Assembly: GCF_000226115.1 (NCBI RefSeq)
Contig: NC_016457.1
Span: 2,914,001-2,978,000, forward strand
DNA length: 64,000 bases
Source of the DNA: Thermothielavioides terrestris NRRL 8126
Taxonomy: Eukaryota; Ascomycota; Sordariomycetes; Sordariales; Chaetomiaceae
Reading direction: 5' to 3'
Shown: piece after piece, positions 1 through 11,724 of the stretch
Numbering within the stretch: position 1 is the stretch's first letter
How the letters are laid out: each line of letters starts with the position of its first letter
Notes under the pieces: model-generated
What the model was told of the DNA's origin: nothing
The model's input: the letters and a program-made list of their open reading frames with translations, nothing else
Databases searched by the model: none
Made by a program: the position numbers and the translations under genes

Positions 1-506
1 TGGCCGTCCCTTACCCCACGCTTCTCCTGCTGAGGCAGTACACAAGTACATCAACGCGAGAGCAGGACAGACCTCCCGTCCCTATTGCTTGGAGCTGCAG
101 GGAAACATCTCCCTTACGCTTCCTCCTCCCTTTGCTCCCGCCCATCCACATCAACGCGCCCCAGCGGCGCCCTGCAACGTCATCCCTTGAGTCTCCGCTG
201 CGGCGCGGGCCACACTTGCGACGCTTCAGAGCCCTCGCCGTTCCTTCCTTTTCCTCACGATAACATGACCCTGCGGTACACATGAGCCCAAGACCTTGGG
301 AACGGGAACTTGGGTCGCACGCCGGGCCAGAGCCGAAGCTTTCCTTTGCCGCACTCACGGCCCGCCGACGACCGTCCAGAACAACCCGCGCGACAAATCT
401 TCACCCCTCTGCTTTTTCTTCTCCTCTGCAGGAGAGCGCCCAGCCGGCGGCTCTCGAATCGAGCTTTCTCTTGCCCTCCTCTTAACGCTCATCCTGCGGC
501 AGGCAT
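1..506. other. Upstream region and probable 5' UTR of the 1,976-aa gene
   Basis: GC-rich, pyrimidine-rich sequence with only short open frames in several registers and no recognisable protein. It most likely holds promoter and leader of the gene starting at 507. No TATA box or transcription start can be fixed by eye. Confidence 0.5.
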
Positions 507-3500
507 ATGGGCGATCGTAATCGCCCGCCCGACTCCCCTCATGGGCCCATTATGATATCCATGCAGCGGTCTCTCTCGTCGCCCGTTGCTATTCATCCGT
601 CGCCGCGTATGTTTGTTGGGAGGAATAAATGTGAGGAACCCGTCGGTTGTGCCGATGCTAACCTGTCCCACCGCGACACAGCGCGATCAGCTCCTACCAC
701 GCCAGCCTCGAGGTCGCCCACGCCGTCCCCGTCCGACAACCATGTCGAAGTGTCGCGCTCCCGCCGCTTGCGGTCGAGGAGCCCGTCCCGCGCCAGCAAT
801 GATTCCGTGAATGGCCCCGGGCGCCGCATCGATGACCTGCCCAGGCGTGCTTCGGTCTTGCACGCCCCGAGTTCCATGGCAAGCCGCAGCAAGCCCATTA
901 TTGACCAAGCAAGCGCGCCGTCACCAGCGCCGACGCCGGCGCCGAAGGATTCCTCCGACAGTCTCGAGACCACGGGGTCCCCCCCGTCCCCACCGGACGA
1001 CAATCATGGCAACATGAAGTTCCTGCGCCCACTGATAACCGATGTGTCACTGTACACAAACTCGAACCTCGGCCCGGAAAATGATGAGGGGACAAGCCTG
1101 GAGGAGCTGGCGCACCTTGTGCGCCTCTCCAAGTACCAGGAGCGCAAGCGCGCAAACACCAGAATCCGCCTCCAGAGGAGTCTGATTTCCACTGCTCTAT
1201 CTGCCCGACTGATGAGGTGTGGAGAAATGGCCCACCGCAACCTGGTTGATTGCTTTCGCGGGGACGACAAGAAGACCTTTGCAGCCCTGTACAACGCTGT
1301 CATCGATGTTCGGAGGAGCTGCGACGAGACCCGCCGTTACGCATTGCTGGAGCCAGAGATGGAACTCTTGCAGCCACCAGGGCTGGCCTCGTCCGAGAAC
1401 TTGGACACCCCCACCGGATCCGTCACCGGGTCGGCCGCCTCGCCAAACGCTGGCACCCCTTTTTTGAACGACCTTTCTGCTTCCGCCCGCGAGGCGTTCT
1501 TGCATTTTCTGACCCAGATTAGGACAAACCCGGACTATTTGGCCACACGCATCGGGTCACTCAAAAACGCGGAACTCGCGGCGCTCACGAGCTTCCACCA
1601 GATGCTCGAGCCAATCGAATCCGTTCTTCCATACCACAGTCGCTCTCCTAATCGCGCTCCCTCGGGCAGTTCCACTTTTTCTCCGTCTGGTGCGGCGGCT
1701 GGCTCGGTGTTCGGCAGCGGGTCCAACGGAGCCGCCGGCGGAGGCAGGGAACGTAGCGCCATTGAGCGCCTCCTCTCTTTCCAACGCCACGATCCCATCT
1801 CGGCCCTGATCTTTACCTGCTTCGCTAATTCCGCAGGGCCCGATAGTGCGGAGGACAAGCGTCGGACCGTGACGTGGGCCAACGCCTGCGCCCGCCTGAT
1901 CTCCTCGTCGACGACGGGTAATGAGCAGACTGTCACTGCGGTGCTCAATGTCTGGGTCTCCATGCGTGACTGGGCCGGAAGGTCCAACATGGAATGGTAC
2001 CTCATGAAGATCCTCGAGGACGGCGCCTTTCTGCTTGACCGCGCCGAGGACCAGCATGGGACCCGCTTCAACCTCTCGGACTGGACGCCCAAGGACCAAA
2101 TCGCCGCCGAGGAGTTTTACACCCGGGCCGTCGACGAACTCTTTGAGGTCATCGATGACGAGGACGCTACGGGCATCCCTGAAGGCCTGCTTGAGCTTGG
2201 GAATGAGATCCTGAAACGCCTGGATCGGAAATACGTGGAGAGCACCCGTCGTTGGTTGATCGCAAAGTACATGTTTACGGTCTGGCTTCTCGGCGTAGTC
2301 ATCCACCCCGAGGCCTACGGCATGATGGCCGAGCATCACATCACCGAATATGGCCGTCAGAAAATCCTGAAGACGGTTGCCATGCAAGCCCAGAAATACG
2401 TTGTTGATCTGCTGCAGAGCAAGACTCCGGTATCGACCCCGCCCAAGGTGAAGTCCCATATCGAGAGTATCTACAACCGTTTCAAGGACTCGTCTAGGTT
2501 CCAGAAGAAACCTCGGCTCCTGCCCGCACGGTCCATTACCTCCCTCAGGGAGACGGTTGAGGTCCACCCCTATTTGGTGATCAGCCCGGCGGACCTAGCC
2601 ACCCTTGTCAATGCGCTCTTTCCCGAACGGAGACCGCAGTCGGCCCATTCGAGCGGCCTACGGTCCGGCGCACCCTCGATTTCTGGCTTTTCTGCCGTCT
2701 CCCAGCCCATGTCTATCAGGACTGCGCCCAGCACGTTTGATACTATGTCGGTCCTCAGTACGAGTGCCGAGTCGTCCTTCAGCGACGCCACCACATCCAG
2801 GGAGCCGCTTCTGGAGGAAGGTAGTCCGCGTCGCTATTCCCCGTCCGCTCAGGAACCCCCCAAGCCCAACAATTACGAAGAAGACGGGTATCGGCTGCGT
2901 CTGGCTATGCACGAAATGACACAGACCCTGGGGCAGGATGTCGTGTACGGCTTGTGCCATCCGTGCGCCGAGCGGTGGGCCGTGTTGTTTATCTCGGCAG
3001 ATGGAAGTAAACTGTCCACGCACATGACGTTCGACCTGGACGACCAGATCGATGAGGGGGACACCTCGTCCAATACCAGTGATACCGAAGGCGAGGAGAC
3101 CGATGATGACGGTCGTCCGGAGCTCGACAAGGATTACCATCAACTGCGTGACTCTATTCTCAAGCTGGTCCAGGAATATGAGATCCCCCAGAGTCTGGAG
3201 AGCGATGGCACCAAGCAGCAGACCTTCAGCAACCGAGCGTCGACGCTCAAGAAGTACCGCTCCAAGAACCGTATCATCACGACGATGGGGAGTCGAAATC
3301 CGTACCGTCAGCGAGCCGCAAGCATGGCGAGCAGCGTCGCCGGAAGTCCTCCCAAGAGCGCCAAAGGGAAAGAAGCGGAGCAGGCTGCCGAAAACCAGTC
3401 CCCACTCATCACCATGCTGACGGCAGCCTGCTCCCAGTCCCGTGCCCAATCCGATTTCGTCTCCGCACACTTGTACTGGAGGACGCTGCAACAGCTCAAT

Positions 3501-6437
3501 GCCCTGTCGTCCGAGAGCCTGCGTCGCGATGGATTTGCGGCATTGCTGAATATCTTCTCTCGCGGGCCGCGGGACTCGATCCGCCGCTCCGCCGCAGCAA
3601 TAGAAGAATACGATGCCTGGCTTGTCTGGCTTAAGCAAAGCCAAGAGCGGGCCGAAGGGTTGATCGAAAGCATGATGCGCCGCCTGCGAGCCTTGCGAGA
3701 CAAGATGTGGTACGTCACCGATGTTCGCAATTCTGCGCCGTACGAGGACTCGCGGAACGTTGCCGCCGCGCTCAAGACGATGGGCGCGCCTCGGCGGTGG
3801 TCCTCCTTCCAGCGCATCAAGAGCCACATGCAGAGGGGCCCTTCATCCAACTACATCTTTCGGACGGAGTCCCAGGTCCTCGACCTGCTGGCGGCGCCGG
3901 AAGAGCAAGGCGGCCCGAACAAGCTCCGCGACGAGCAGGCAGAAAAGACGGCCCGCTGGCTGCAGCAATGCGGCATTGAGAACTTCTGCCAAGGCGAGGA
4001 GCGCATACACCGCTTCTGCTGCGAGGTGGACAGCTGCGTCAGCAAACTGGTCGGCGACAGCATCATCGATGGACCTGTGCTTTGGTCAAGCGAACTCTTT
4101 GCCCGAGACCGCCGGGCTTTCGAAACAAGCAAGAACCCTCCCAGAGACCGGGATCGTGACAATCAATCCGCCTGGGATGATTCCTTCAGCGTCATCAGTG
4201 ACCCCGACCGCAGGTTTGTGTCTGTTAGCCGGCCGCCTTCCATCAACAGCAGGGATAGGGATCTGCGCGGCCTTTCCGGACACAATATGAGCCAACTATC
4301 GGTCGAGTCGAGTCGCTTCAGCTTTTCGCGAGCCAGCACCGCCATATCGGAGATCGTCGACGGGCAAGAGTATTTCGGCGCATCGTCTCCAGTCCACCAG
4401 ATCGACCCGAATGCGACCTTCTGGTCACCCTTCCAACACCGGGCTACTTCTCCAACTACCGCATCCGGAGCGCATTCGCCAACCACCAGTCTGACCAACC
4501 TCTCCAGCTCATTCTATCCGCCGAACCACCAGCAGCTCCCATCCCAGTCTCAGCAATCCACCGGCCGGCCGGGTACATCGACCTCTTCAGCCGAGACCGT
4601 GTACCAGCAGCGGCTTTCCGAGGAAAAATCGCGCTTCCTCGCGGACCTACGGCAGACATTGACCAGCCTTCTCCTCTCGGACCTTGGCAACCTCGTTTTC
4701 GCCCGCGGATCAGAAACGGACGCGTGGTTCGAGGGCCTGGGCCAGGAGTGCATCGACCGCCGAGAGGCAATTCAACGCCGAGCGCGTAAAGCGCTCGTGA
4801 GAGAGAAGCGGAAGTCTGCCAAATCCGGGTTGAAGCAGCGATTTCTCGAGAACAACCGGAGCTTCGGTGACCTGCGCGGGTCAGGTGGGAATGACGCACT
4901 GAGCGACAAGGCTCTGTCGGAAACGCAAAGCCTGGGCGGCGCTGAGGGGACCGGCGGCAGTCACCGGGGGAGCGTCCACGGAGGCAGCGTCCATGGCAAT
5001 GAGAGCTCGGCGACCAGCGATACGATCTCGGCGCGGAGACAGAACCAGGAGTCGAGGAAGGAATCCATGCCGGACTTCCCGTTCACCAAAGCTTACCAAC
5101 GGCTGCTGAAGATGTTCTGCGTGCATCCGAATCCCTATGTCAAACTGAATGCGCTCTTTGAGCTGGAGCATCTGATTATAGCGTCCCTGAACTCGGGATC
5201 CCGGCGAGCCCGGCTGGCCTGGGCGCGCTCCGAGCTCGGCTCGGCATCCTCTAACGCTGAGGAGCACGGGGCGGGAGCCGGGGTAGGTCGGTCCCAGCCA
5301 ATCGAGGAGACGATCGACAACGTCAAGGAACGGCGCTCGCAGACGCTGATGCAGGCACCCACCTTCGGCACGGGCGGCCATGCCCAGACAGGTCGAGCGT
5401 CCGGCGGAGGGGGGAACACGGAGACCCGCTCCGTCGTCTCCGGCTACCCCGCGAATACAGATGCCGTCGCGAATATCTTGCGAGCCCTCTTCCGCGATCC
5501 GTCCCTCCGCCCGAAGACCCTGTTCCGCGATCTGCAGTTCATCTCTGCCTTTGTGCCTCCGGCGATCCTCGACAAGACCGAACGAGGCAAGGCCTTCTGG
5601 GACGCCGGTCTGGCCGCCCTCAACCTCAAACAAGAGGTGTGCCGCACAATGGTCGAAGTAGCCGACGAAATCGTCAAGAAGTATACCCAGGAGCGCAATG
5701 CCGCCGCGGCCCGACCCGGAACGGCCACAACGGCGAGTAGCACCGTTTCAGACTCGGCTGCCGGGGCACCCACCGGCAGCGACAACCAACCCTCTTCTCC
5801 CGCCTCCCCTTCTCCGCCATCCTCCCCTCCCTCGCCCTTACCCTTATCAACGTACTCCCTCGCCGACGCCGCCCGCATGTGGACCATCACCGCGAAAGAA
5901 GGCGACCCGACTGCCCAGCGCGAGCTCGCCCTCTGCTACCTCTCCCAGCCGGAGCTGGTCCAGCGCATCACCCTGCCGCTGTCCAAGCCGCGCGAGGTGT
6001 TCAAGCAGGCCGTCATCGAAAAGTACGGCGGCAGCGGCGGCGGCAGCGGCGGCGGCGGCAGGTCGGGAGGCCTGGGGGCCGGCTCCGGGTCCGGCAGGTA
6101 TCACCACCACCATCACCACCACCACGGCGGCGGCCACCACCACAACCAGCACGCGGGCGCTGCTGCGCAGGGCCGGATGCAGGGCTCGCAGGCCGGGGGG
6201 CCGGGTGGTGCGCTCGGCTCGGGCGCCGGCGGAGCGGGAGGCGGCGCTGGTTCGGGCGGAGCCGGCGCTGGTGCGGGGGCGGGAGGAGGCGTGGGGAAGC
6301 AGGATGGCGCGGTCGAGGATGTCCGGAGCGACCCCGCGCTGATGTGCGTCGCCATCCATTGGATGGAGGCGGCTGAGCGCGGGGGCGATGAGTTGGCCCG
6401 GACGTTTATGGCGCAGAACGAGATGGGGCAGGGATGA
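507..6437 (+). CDS. Large fungal protein (1,976 aa) with C-terminal Sel1-like segment, function unknown
   Basis: A single uninterrupted frame of 1,976 codons ending in TGA at 6435-6437. The first ~200 residues and several later stretches are Ser/Pro/Arg-rich and probably disordered. Blocks that look folded lie at about residues 250-700 and 950-1250, with a further helical block near 1520-1560. Near residues 1785-1835 a helical pair (MWTITAKEGDPTAQRELAL) resembles a Sel1/TPR-like repeat. The matching half (AIHWMEAAERGGDELA) comes only at the extreme C-terminus, after an insert of Gly, Ala and His runs. I do not recognise a characterised orthologue, so no function is given. Sel1-like repeats usually mediate protein contacts, so a scaffold role is possible but is inference. 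The first Met is used; Met16 (552) and Met19 (561) are alternative starts. No intron is needed. Codon use matches the neighbours. Confidence 0.85.
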   Translation: MGDRNRPPDSPHGPIMISMQRSLSSPVAIHPSPRMFVGRNKCEEPVGCADANLSHRDTARSAPTTPASRSPTPSPSDNHVEVSRSRRLRSRSPSRASNDSVNGPGRRIDDLPRRASVLHAPSSMASRSKPIIDQASAPSPAPTPAPKDSSDSLETTGSPPSPPDDNHGNMKFLRPLITDVSLYTNSNLGPENDEGTSLEELAHLVRLSKYQERKRANTRIRLQRSLISTALSARLMRCGEMAHRNLVDCFRGDDKKTFAALYNAVIDVRRSCDETRRYALLEPEMELLQPPGLASSENLDTPTGSVTGSAASPNAGTPFLNDLSASAREAFLHFLTQIRTNPDYLATRIGSLKNAELAALTSFHQMLEPIESVLPYHSRSPNRAPSGSSTFSPSGAAAGSVFGSGSNGAAGGGRERSAIERLLSFQRHDPISALIFTCFANSAGPDSAEDKRRTVTWANACARLISSSTTGNEQTVTAVLNVWVSMRDWAGRSNMEWYLMKILEDGAFLLDRAEDQHGTRFNLSDWTPKDQIAAEEFYTRAVDELFEVIDDEDATGIPEGLLELGNEILKRLDRKYVESTRRWLIAKYMFTVWLLGVVIHPEAYGMMAEHHITEYGRQKILKTVAMQAQKYVVDLLQSKTPVSTPPKVKSHIESIYNRFKDSSRFQKKPRLLPARSITSLRETVEVHPYLVISPADLATLVNALFPERRPQSAHSSGLRSGAPSISGFSAVSQPMSIRTAPSTFDTMSVLSTSAESSFSDATTSREPLLEEGSPRRYSPSAQEPPKPNNYEEDGYRLRLAMHEMTQTLGQDVVYGLCHPCAERWAVLFISADGSKLSTHMTFDLDDQIDEGDTSSNTSDTEGEETDDDGRPELDKDYHQLRDSILKLVQEYEIPQSLESDGTKQQTFSNRASTLKKYRSKNRIITTMGSRNPYRQRAASMASSVAGSPPKSAKGKEAEQAAENQSPLITMLTAACSQSRAQSDFVSAHLYWRTLQQLNALSSESLRRDGFAALLNIFSRGPRDSIRRSAAAIEEYDAWLVWLKQSQERAEGLIESMMRRLRALRDKMWYVTDVRNSAPYEDSRNVAAALKTMGAPRRWSSFQRIKSHMQRGPSSNYIFRTESQVLDLLAAPEEQGGPNKLRDEQAEKTARWLQQCGIENFCQGEERIHRFCCEVDSCVSKLVGDSIIDGPVLWSSELFARDRRAFETSKNPPRDRDRDNQSAWDDSFSVISDPDRRFVSVSRPPSINSRDRDLRGLSGHNMSQLSVESSRFSFSRASTAISEIVDGQEYFGASSPVHQIDPNATFWSPFQHRATSPTTASGAHSPTTSLTNLSSSFYPPNHQQLPSQSQQSTGRPGTSTSSAETVYQQRLSEEKSRFLADLRQTLTSLLLSDLGNLVFARGSETDAWFEGLGQECIDRREAIQRRARKALVREKRKSAKSGLKQRFLENNRSFGDLRGSGGNDALSDKALSETQSLGGAEGTGGSHRGSVHGGSVHGNESSATSDTISARRQNQESRKESMPDFPFTKAYQRLLKMFCVHPNPYVKLNALFELEHLIIASLNSGSRRARLAWARSELGSASSNAEEHGAGAGVGRSQPIEETIDNVKERRSQTLMQAPTFGTGGHAQTGRASGGGGNTETRSVVSGYPANTDAVANILRALFRDPSLRPKTLFRDLQFISAFVPPAILDKTERGKAFWDAGLAALNLKQEVCRTMVEVADEIVKKYTQERNAAAARPGTATTASSTVSDSAAGAPTGSDNQPSSPASPSPPSSPPSPLPLSTYSLADAARMWTITAKEGDPTAQRELALCYLSQPELVQRITLPLSKPREVFKQAVIEKYGGSGGGSGGGGRSGGLGAGSGSGRYHHHHHHHHGGGHHHNQHAGAAAQGRMQGSQAGGPGGALGSGAGGAGGGAGSGGAGAGAGAGGGVGKQDGAVEDVRSDPALMCVAIHWMEAAERGGDELARTFMAQNEMGQG
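6026..6297 (+). repeat. Low-complexity Gly/Ala/His-coding tract inside the gene
   Basis: Repetitive GGC/GGA/GCC codons encode Gly-Ser and Gly-Ala runs. At 6102-6125 they flank eight consecutive His codons, followed by a shorter His cluster. The tract separates the two halves of the Sel1-like segment. It is likely length-variable through replication slippage. Confidence 0.85.
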
Positions 6438-7831
6438 TGGATGGATGGATGCGAGTGGTTGGAGGGTTTGTTGTGCTAGTGTAGAAGTGGCGGTGGTCGT
6501 GTTCGTGTTCGTGTTGTTGTGGTTCTCTGGCGGGCGATGTGATGTGACGATGGGGTTGTTGTTGTTCTTGTTGTTGGAAAGACAGTGTTGCATTTGTTGG
6601 GTGTGTTCTGGTTGCTTTTGGATGATACCTGATGCATTTCGTGCTTTGATACCTTTGGTTGGCAGTGTTTATTTACTTTGCTCTCTTGTACGGGTTGATG
6701 CTTGCTTGGCTTGCTCGCTTGCTCTTGCCTGTTCGTCACCGGTCTGGTGTGTGGTGTGGCATTCATGGTGGAATCAGCATCCAACTATCTGCCTGCATCA
6801 CCTCACTCGCGACATTCAAGATGCCTCTAATTGCGGCGAGAAAGCTTTGGGTACTCAAACCTCTGTTCTTGATAGGCATATTTGATAGAATCGGTAGTCT
6901 TGGAATATGTTGGAATACGATCTACCCACAGCTCGCGGCCCTCCTTGGTTTTGAACATTCTGCGCCGTTTTAAACTCCTGGTGTTTTGCTCACGTCGCCC
7001 CTCGCACTGCGAGGTCTCCGTTTTCATGAGCGAATGGCCTGAAGAATATCACAATCCGAGAGACAAGTTGACGGTTTCACTACCTGGAAGAAACAGCTCT
7101 TCTTGACTTCCGTGACATGGAAGACCCGATGTTCTACGCTCCGCCCCTTGTGCCTCACTCAGAGTGCCAGGACCGCCCGAGCAGGGCAAACCGATCGCTC
7201 CAAAGGGCACAGATGTGCGTTCAGATCTCACATAACCGACTTAATCGAATCCCCCATTCCTGCTGCGGGCAGCCTTCTCTTCTCCATGTCGCTACAGCGG
7301 CAGCGATCACAGCGAAAAGAAAGGTAAGTTGGAAGACATCAAAAATTACGACCGGAACGGCCCCGAAGGACAATTCAAGGTGACCGGCTCCACGATGTGC
7401 AATGCAGGCCTATCACCCTGGTACCCCTGCTTCTTGATCCAGGTGTACCCGATCAAGGTAAGTATGAGGAAAAAAAGAGGAAGAAGGAGAGGAAGAATCT
7501 GGCGGGCTGGCCGGATATTTATAGACACAGCTGCCTGGTCTGTGCACGTTTGCAAATTTGCAGGCGTGCACAGACCTTCTCAGTGTGGAGCCTGGCTGCC
7601 GCGAGGCCCACTCCCTCAGGCCCCGCTCACCCAAGGTTGGGCGGTCTGGTTCTGAACCGGCAGAAAAAGATGCCCCGCATTTTGAGTCATCTTTTGGTGG
7701 GCAGCTGGCAGAGGCATCGGACTGAAGCCATCGTGTGGGGTGTGCAGTGTTGGACGAGCTTGCCTGGGCCTGCATCAAGCCAATTCGCCTAGACAACTCC
7801 TTGTAACCTCTCGTGCACCCCGTGCCTCAAG
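6438..7831. other. Intergenic region: 3' UTR of the large gene and promoter/leader of the PheRS beta gene
   Basis: No gene is supported on either strand. It opens with a short GATG tandem run (about 6434-6453), followed by G/T-rich sequence typical of a fungal 3' UTR. The second half is mixed and carries only short overlapping frames without protein-like character. The start of the next gene is preceded by a short CT/AC-rich leader. Confidence 0.6.
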
Positions 7832-10003
7832 ATGCCTACCATCACCGTCGACAAGTACGCCCTCTTCGAGGAGCTGGGCGAGCAGTAAGACAGCTTCCTA
7901 CCCCTGCATGAATTCACTCGTCTCTGCTCTTGTCTCGGCCTGATCTGACCCCCGGGGCACCGCGCGCAGGTTCGCCGGGGACAGCTTCGAGCAACTGTGC
8001 TTCGAATTCGGCATCGAGCTCGACAAGGACACCGAGGATGATCCTGCGCGGCCCAAGGACCAGCCCCCGGAGCTGGCCATCGAAATACCCGCCAACCGCT
8101 ACGACATGTTGTGCTTTGAGGGTAGGATATCTCTGTTTTGCCTGGGGCTTAGGGCTTGGAGCGGCGGCATGCTGAGAAAGCTGGCTAGGAATTGCCATGA
8201 ACTTGAACATCTTCCGGGGCAAGCAGGCGACGCCGAACTGGAGGCTCCTCGATATTCCCGAGAACAAGATGCAAACCCTCACCATCAGCAAGGAGACGGC
8301 GCTGGTTCGCCCCTATGCTGCCGCCGCAATCCTTCGCAACATCAAGTTCACGCAGGCCTCTTACGACTCTTTCATTAGCCTCCAAGACAAGCTCCATCAG
8401 AATTTGGCGAGGCAGCGCACCCTGGTTGCGTGAGTCGATACGTCGAGGCTGTTTGACTTGTTAGCGCTGCAGTACTAAAGCATTGGTCGGGGCAGGATCG
8501 GAACGCACGATCTCGACACTATCAAGGGCCCCTTCACCTATGAGGCGCTCCCGCCCAAAGACATCAACTTCGTGCCGCTGAACCAGACCAAGCAGATCAA
8601 CGGCGAGGAGCTGATGAGCTTCTACGAGACGGACAGGCATATCGGCAGATATCTGCACATTATCCGCGACAAGCCGGTGTACCCCTTGATTCTCGATGCC
8701 GACAGGAACGTTTGCTCCCTTCCCCCCATCATCAACAGCGAGCGGTCCAAAATCACGCTCAACACGAGGAACGTCTTCATCGACATGACAGCGACGGACC
8801 AGACCAAGCTCGACATCGTCTGCAACATCATGGTCACTATGTTCTCCAAATATTGCGCAGAGCCGTTCACGATTGAACCGGTCAAGGTGATTTCGGAGCA
8901 CAACGGCACCACTCGCATTACACCCAGCTTGGCCACCCGGACAATGGATGTCGAGGTCGATTATCTGAACGGGGTGTGCGGGCTCAACGAGTCGCCTGCC
9001 TCGATATGTAAACTCCTGAGCAAGATGGCGTACTCCGCCGAGCCGTCAGAGGATCCGAAGCTCATCCGGCTTACGGTGCCGCCGACCAGGGCGGATGTCT
9101 TGCACCCATGCGATGTGGTAAGTTCTGCCTGCCAAGCTGTCTGCCGCCCCTGCATTGTGCACTGGAGTCGACTAACGCCGCTCTCAGATGGAGGACCTTG
9201 GCATCGCCTACGGCTTCAACAACCTGCCTCGCTCGTCGCCGAACCGGTCCGTTACAATTGGCCAGCCGCTGATGATCAACAAGCTCAGCGATATCGTGCG
9301 GCACGAGTGCGCGATGGCCGGCTGGGCGGAGGTGATGCCGCTCATCCTGTGCTCGCACGAGGAGAACTTCGAGTGGCTCAACCGCAAGGATGACGGCAAG
9401 ACAGCGGTCAAGCTTGCCAATCCGAAGTCGGTCGAGTACCAGGTCGTGCGGACATCGCTGCTGCCCGGTTTGCTTAAGACCCTGAGCGAGAACAAGGCGA
9501 TGCGTCTCCCCCTGATGATCTTCGAATCCTCCGACGTCGTCTTCAAGGACCCGTCGGTCGAGCGGCGGGCGCGGAACGAGCGCCACTGGGCGGCGGCCTA
9601 CTACGGCAAGACGAGCGGTTTCGAGGTGGTCCACGGCCTCTTGGACCGCGTCATGACCATGCTGCGCGTTGCTTTCGTCACGCACGAGGAGGGCCTTTCG
9701 GGGAAGAGCGTTGACTTCGAGGTGAAGGAAAACCCGAGCCCGCAGGACGGCTACTTCATCCAGGAGATCGACGAGCCCACCTTCTTCAAGGGGCGCGCAG
9801 CCGCCATCTACGTGCGGCTGGGCGGGAAGCTGCAGCGGATCGGCGAGCTCGGTGTCCTGCATCCGACCGTGCTGGAGAAGTTTGATCTGAGGTATAATGG
9901 CCTGCCCGCCCTGTCCCGTGTCAACGAGGGAGATTGCTGACCAAAATGGCATGGCAGATACCCGGTGAGCACTTTGGAGGTTAACCTCGAGGTCTTCCTA
10001 TGA
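7832..10003 (+). CDS. FRS1: Phenylalanyl-tRNA synthetase beta subunit, cytosolic
   Basis: Six exons: 7832-7884, 7970-8121, 8189-8429, 8496-9117, 9188-9891, 9958-10003. Spliced length is 1,818 nt, or 605 aa, close to the roughly 595 aa of the yeast protein. All introns are GT-AG, and branch-like sites are visible (TACTAA before 8495, CTGAC before 9957). The N-terminus ([17 protein letters not shown]) and the [19 protein letters not shown]3/4-like (about 218-265), B5-like (about 291-344) and terminal [13 protein letters not shown] segments identify the eukaryotic/archaeal-type beta subunit. It pairs with the alpha subunit as an alpha2beta2 enzyme that charges tRNA-Phe in the cytosol. The beta subunit binds tRNA and carries the editing domain. 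The last exon has only 46 nt; reading past the donor at 9892 would replace the conserved C-terminus, which supports that splice. The gene is intact and housekeeping. Confidence 0.96.
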
Positions 10004-11724
10004 GCCTTCTCTGCAGCCCATATACATCTAGATCTGGTCCGGTGATTGAGGGGGCACAGAAAAATAGATAGAGTACAGCCGATCCATGCTGATGGCTGGT
10101 TCGCATTGCTTCGTTCCGTTCGCAGCCGGTCGTCTCGGCATAGCGGTTTGATTTCGAGCTGCAGTTGCCAATCACGCCTTGACTGAGCACCACCTCAGGG
10201 GCCTCCACTCCGGATAACGTCAGCTTGAAACCGCGCCAGCCAGATCTGCTCATTCCGACCTTTCCCCTTTCTTCACAAGCGCCAGATTTGACGAGCAGAC
10301 GGATTCTCACTTTTACACCAGGGTCAAACAAAAGGCGTATTGCGAACTGCACCGCCACACTACACTAGAGAGGGCGGAATCGACGGACCCTGTCCGGGAC
10401 ATTGAAAGAGCTGTGCCCCCACGTGGCTTCTTGTGCGAAAATTTTTTCCCACCTCGAAGGGATTGTCTCCCTCTGGGAGCTGGGTTGGCATGTTCAACCA
10501 TCAAGCCGGTTCTTGCGGAAGTCATGTCGTTATGCTCGAACTGCGCAGCTTACTTTCCTCAAAAAAGATCGACTGCCAGTACCCTCCGAACGAAAGACGA
10601 CGGAGCTAGCTCGGACCCGGCTCAGCGGGCTGTGCTGGTTGCGGAGCCGGTGATAGGAGGCTTTATGTCCGGATTTTGGGCGCTCTTCCGCCCAGCCATC
10701 TAGATGCATCCGGCACGTCTGGATCTCCCAGAATGCAACGTCCCAAGCCACGGTATCCATCCCTTCATCTCATCGCTAGCGTCTCACCGTTGTTTTCCGT
10801 ACGCGTACATACGAATGAATCATCTCGCCGAACATGTTCTTTCTCCTTGACAGGCCACTAGATGCTTCCGTCATCAAGAAGAACCGATCGAATCACGGAC
10901 GCTGCTGGCCGTTGAAAACTGGGGCCTGTCTCCGCCCAAGCGCGTCGGAGACATTGCACACCGTTGCTTAGTTATGTCCGCCGGGAATCTGTCACAAATC
11001 TGGCCGGGCTTGGCCTCTGCTGCCTCACGCGGCTCTCTCCGATCCCAGAGACCCGGCAACCTTATTAACCTTGTTTCCCATCTGACCCGCCATGGATTCT
11101 GATTGGGCCAGGATGACTGACACCGTCCACGTCAAGGAACAAGGGTGAAAAGCACGCTCTCCGGATTCATTGCATGTCCGAGGACCGCCGCGGTTTGTCT
11201 CCGGGCAGACCAGTCAGAGGCAGTGCCGGCAGAAAATCAAGGACGAGCGTTGATGATGGAACCACTTGACGCTGCAGCGTGTAACTCCGGATGGGCCGTG
11301 TGTACCGTGCACGGCACATAGGGTGGGTAAGGCTGCCAGTCTGCCACGCAGCGGAAGTGCCATGCTTGGTCAGATCTCAGGTTCGGCGATAAGCCAGTCG
11401 GGGCGCCCGGCATCTCGCTTCGCCCGGCGCAGAGATCTCGTCAGTCTGCGTATTATGGATACGCGCTCCCTGCGGCTGGGTCTCCGGAACACACTAAAGT
11501 ACGAAATGAATCTGAATCATAAAAGCTCGTGGCACTCCCCGTGCCCAACTGGGCACCTCACCATCACATCATCACGTCCCTGCGCCGCGGTTGTGCCTAA
11601 GCCTCCGAGGCCTTGAGTGCGTATACCAAGTCACCTGCCTTGCAGCAGACATCTCTTATTGTGCGGCATTCCGCCCGTCAAGTACCCAGGAGTATCATAA
11701 GCTTTTGATTCTGCCCGAAACTCA
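10004..11724. other. Intergenic region, 1.7 kb
   Basis: Contains the 3' UTR of the PheRS gene and the promoter of the first MFS gene. An inverted CCAAT (ATTGG near 11103) and an AT-rich CATAAAAG (near 11518) are possible promoter elements. Short frames on both strands lack protein-like composition. No RNA gene was seen. Confidence 0.5.

Noticed and set aside
1557..2567. 336-codon open frame on the - strand inside the large gene
   Set aside because: Low-complexity shadow of the GC-rich coding strand; no domain, and the + strand frame is continuous for 1,976 codons.
2658..3827. 389-codon open frame on the - strand
   Set aside because: Same reason: antisense shadow with Arg/Gly-rich translation lacking protein-like blocks.
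11266..11616. 116-codon frame upstream of the first MFS gene
   Set aside because: No domain or conserved character; it lies in the promoter region.
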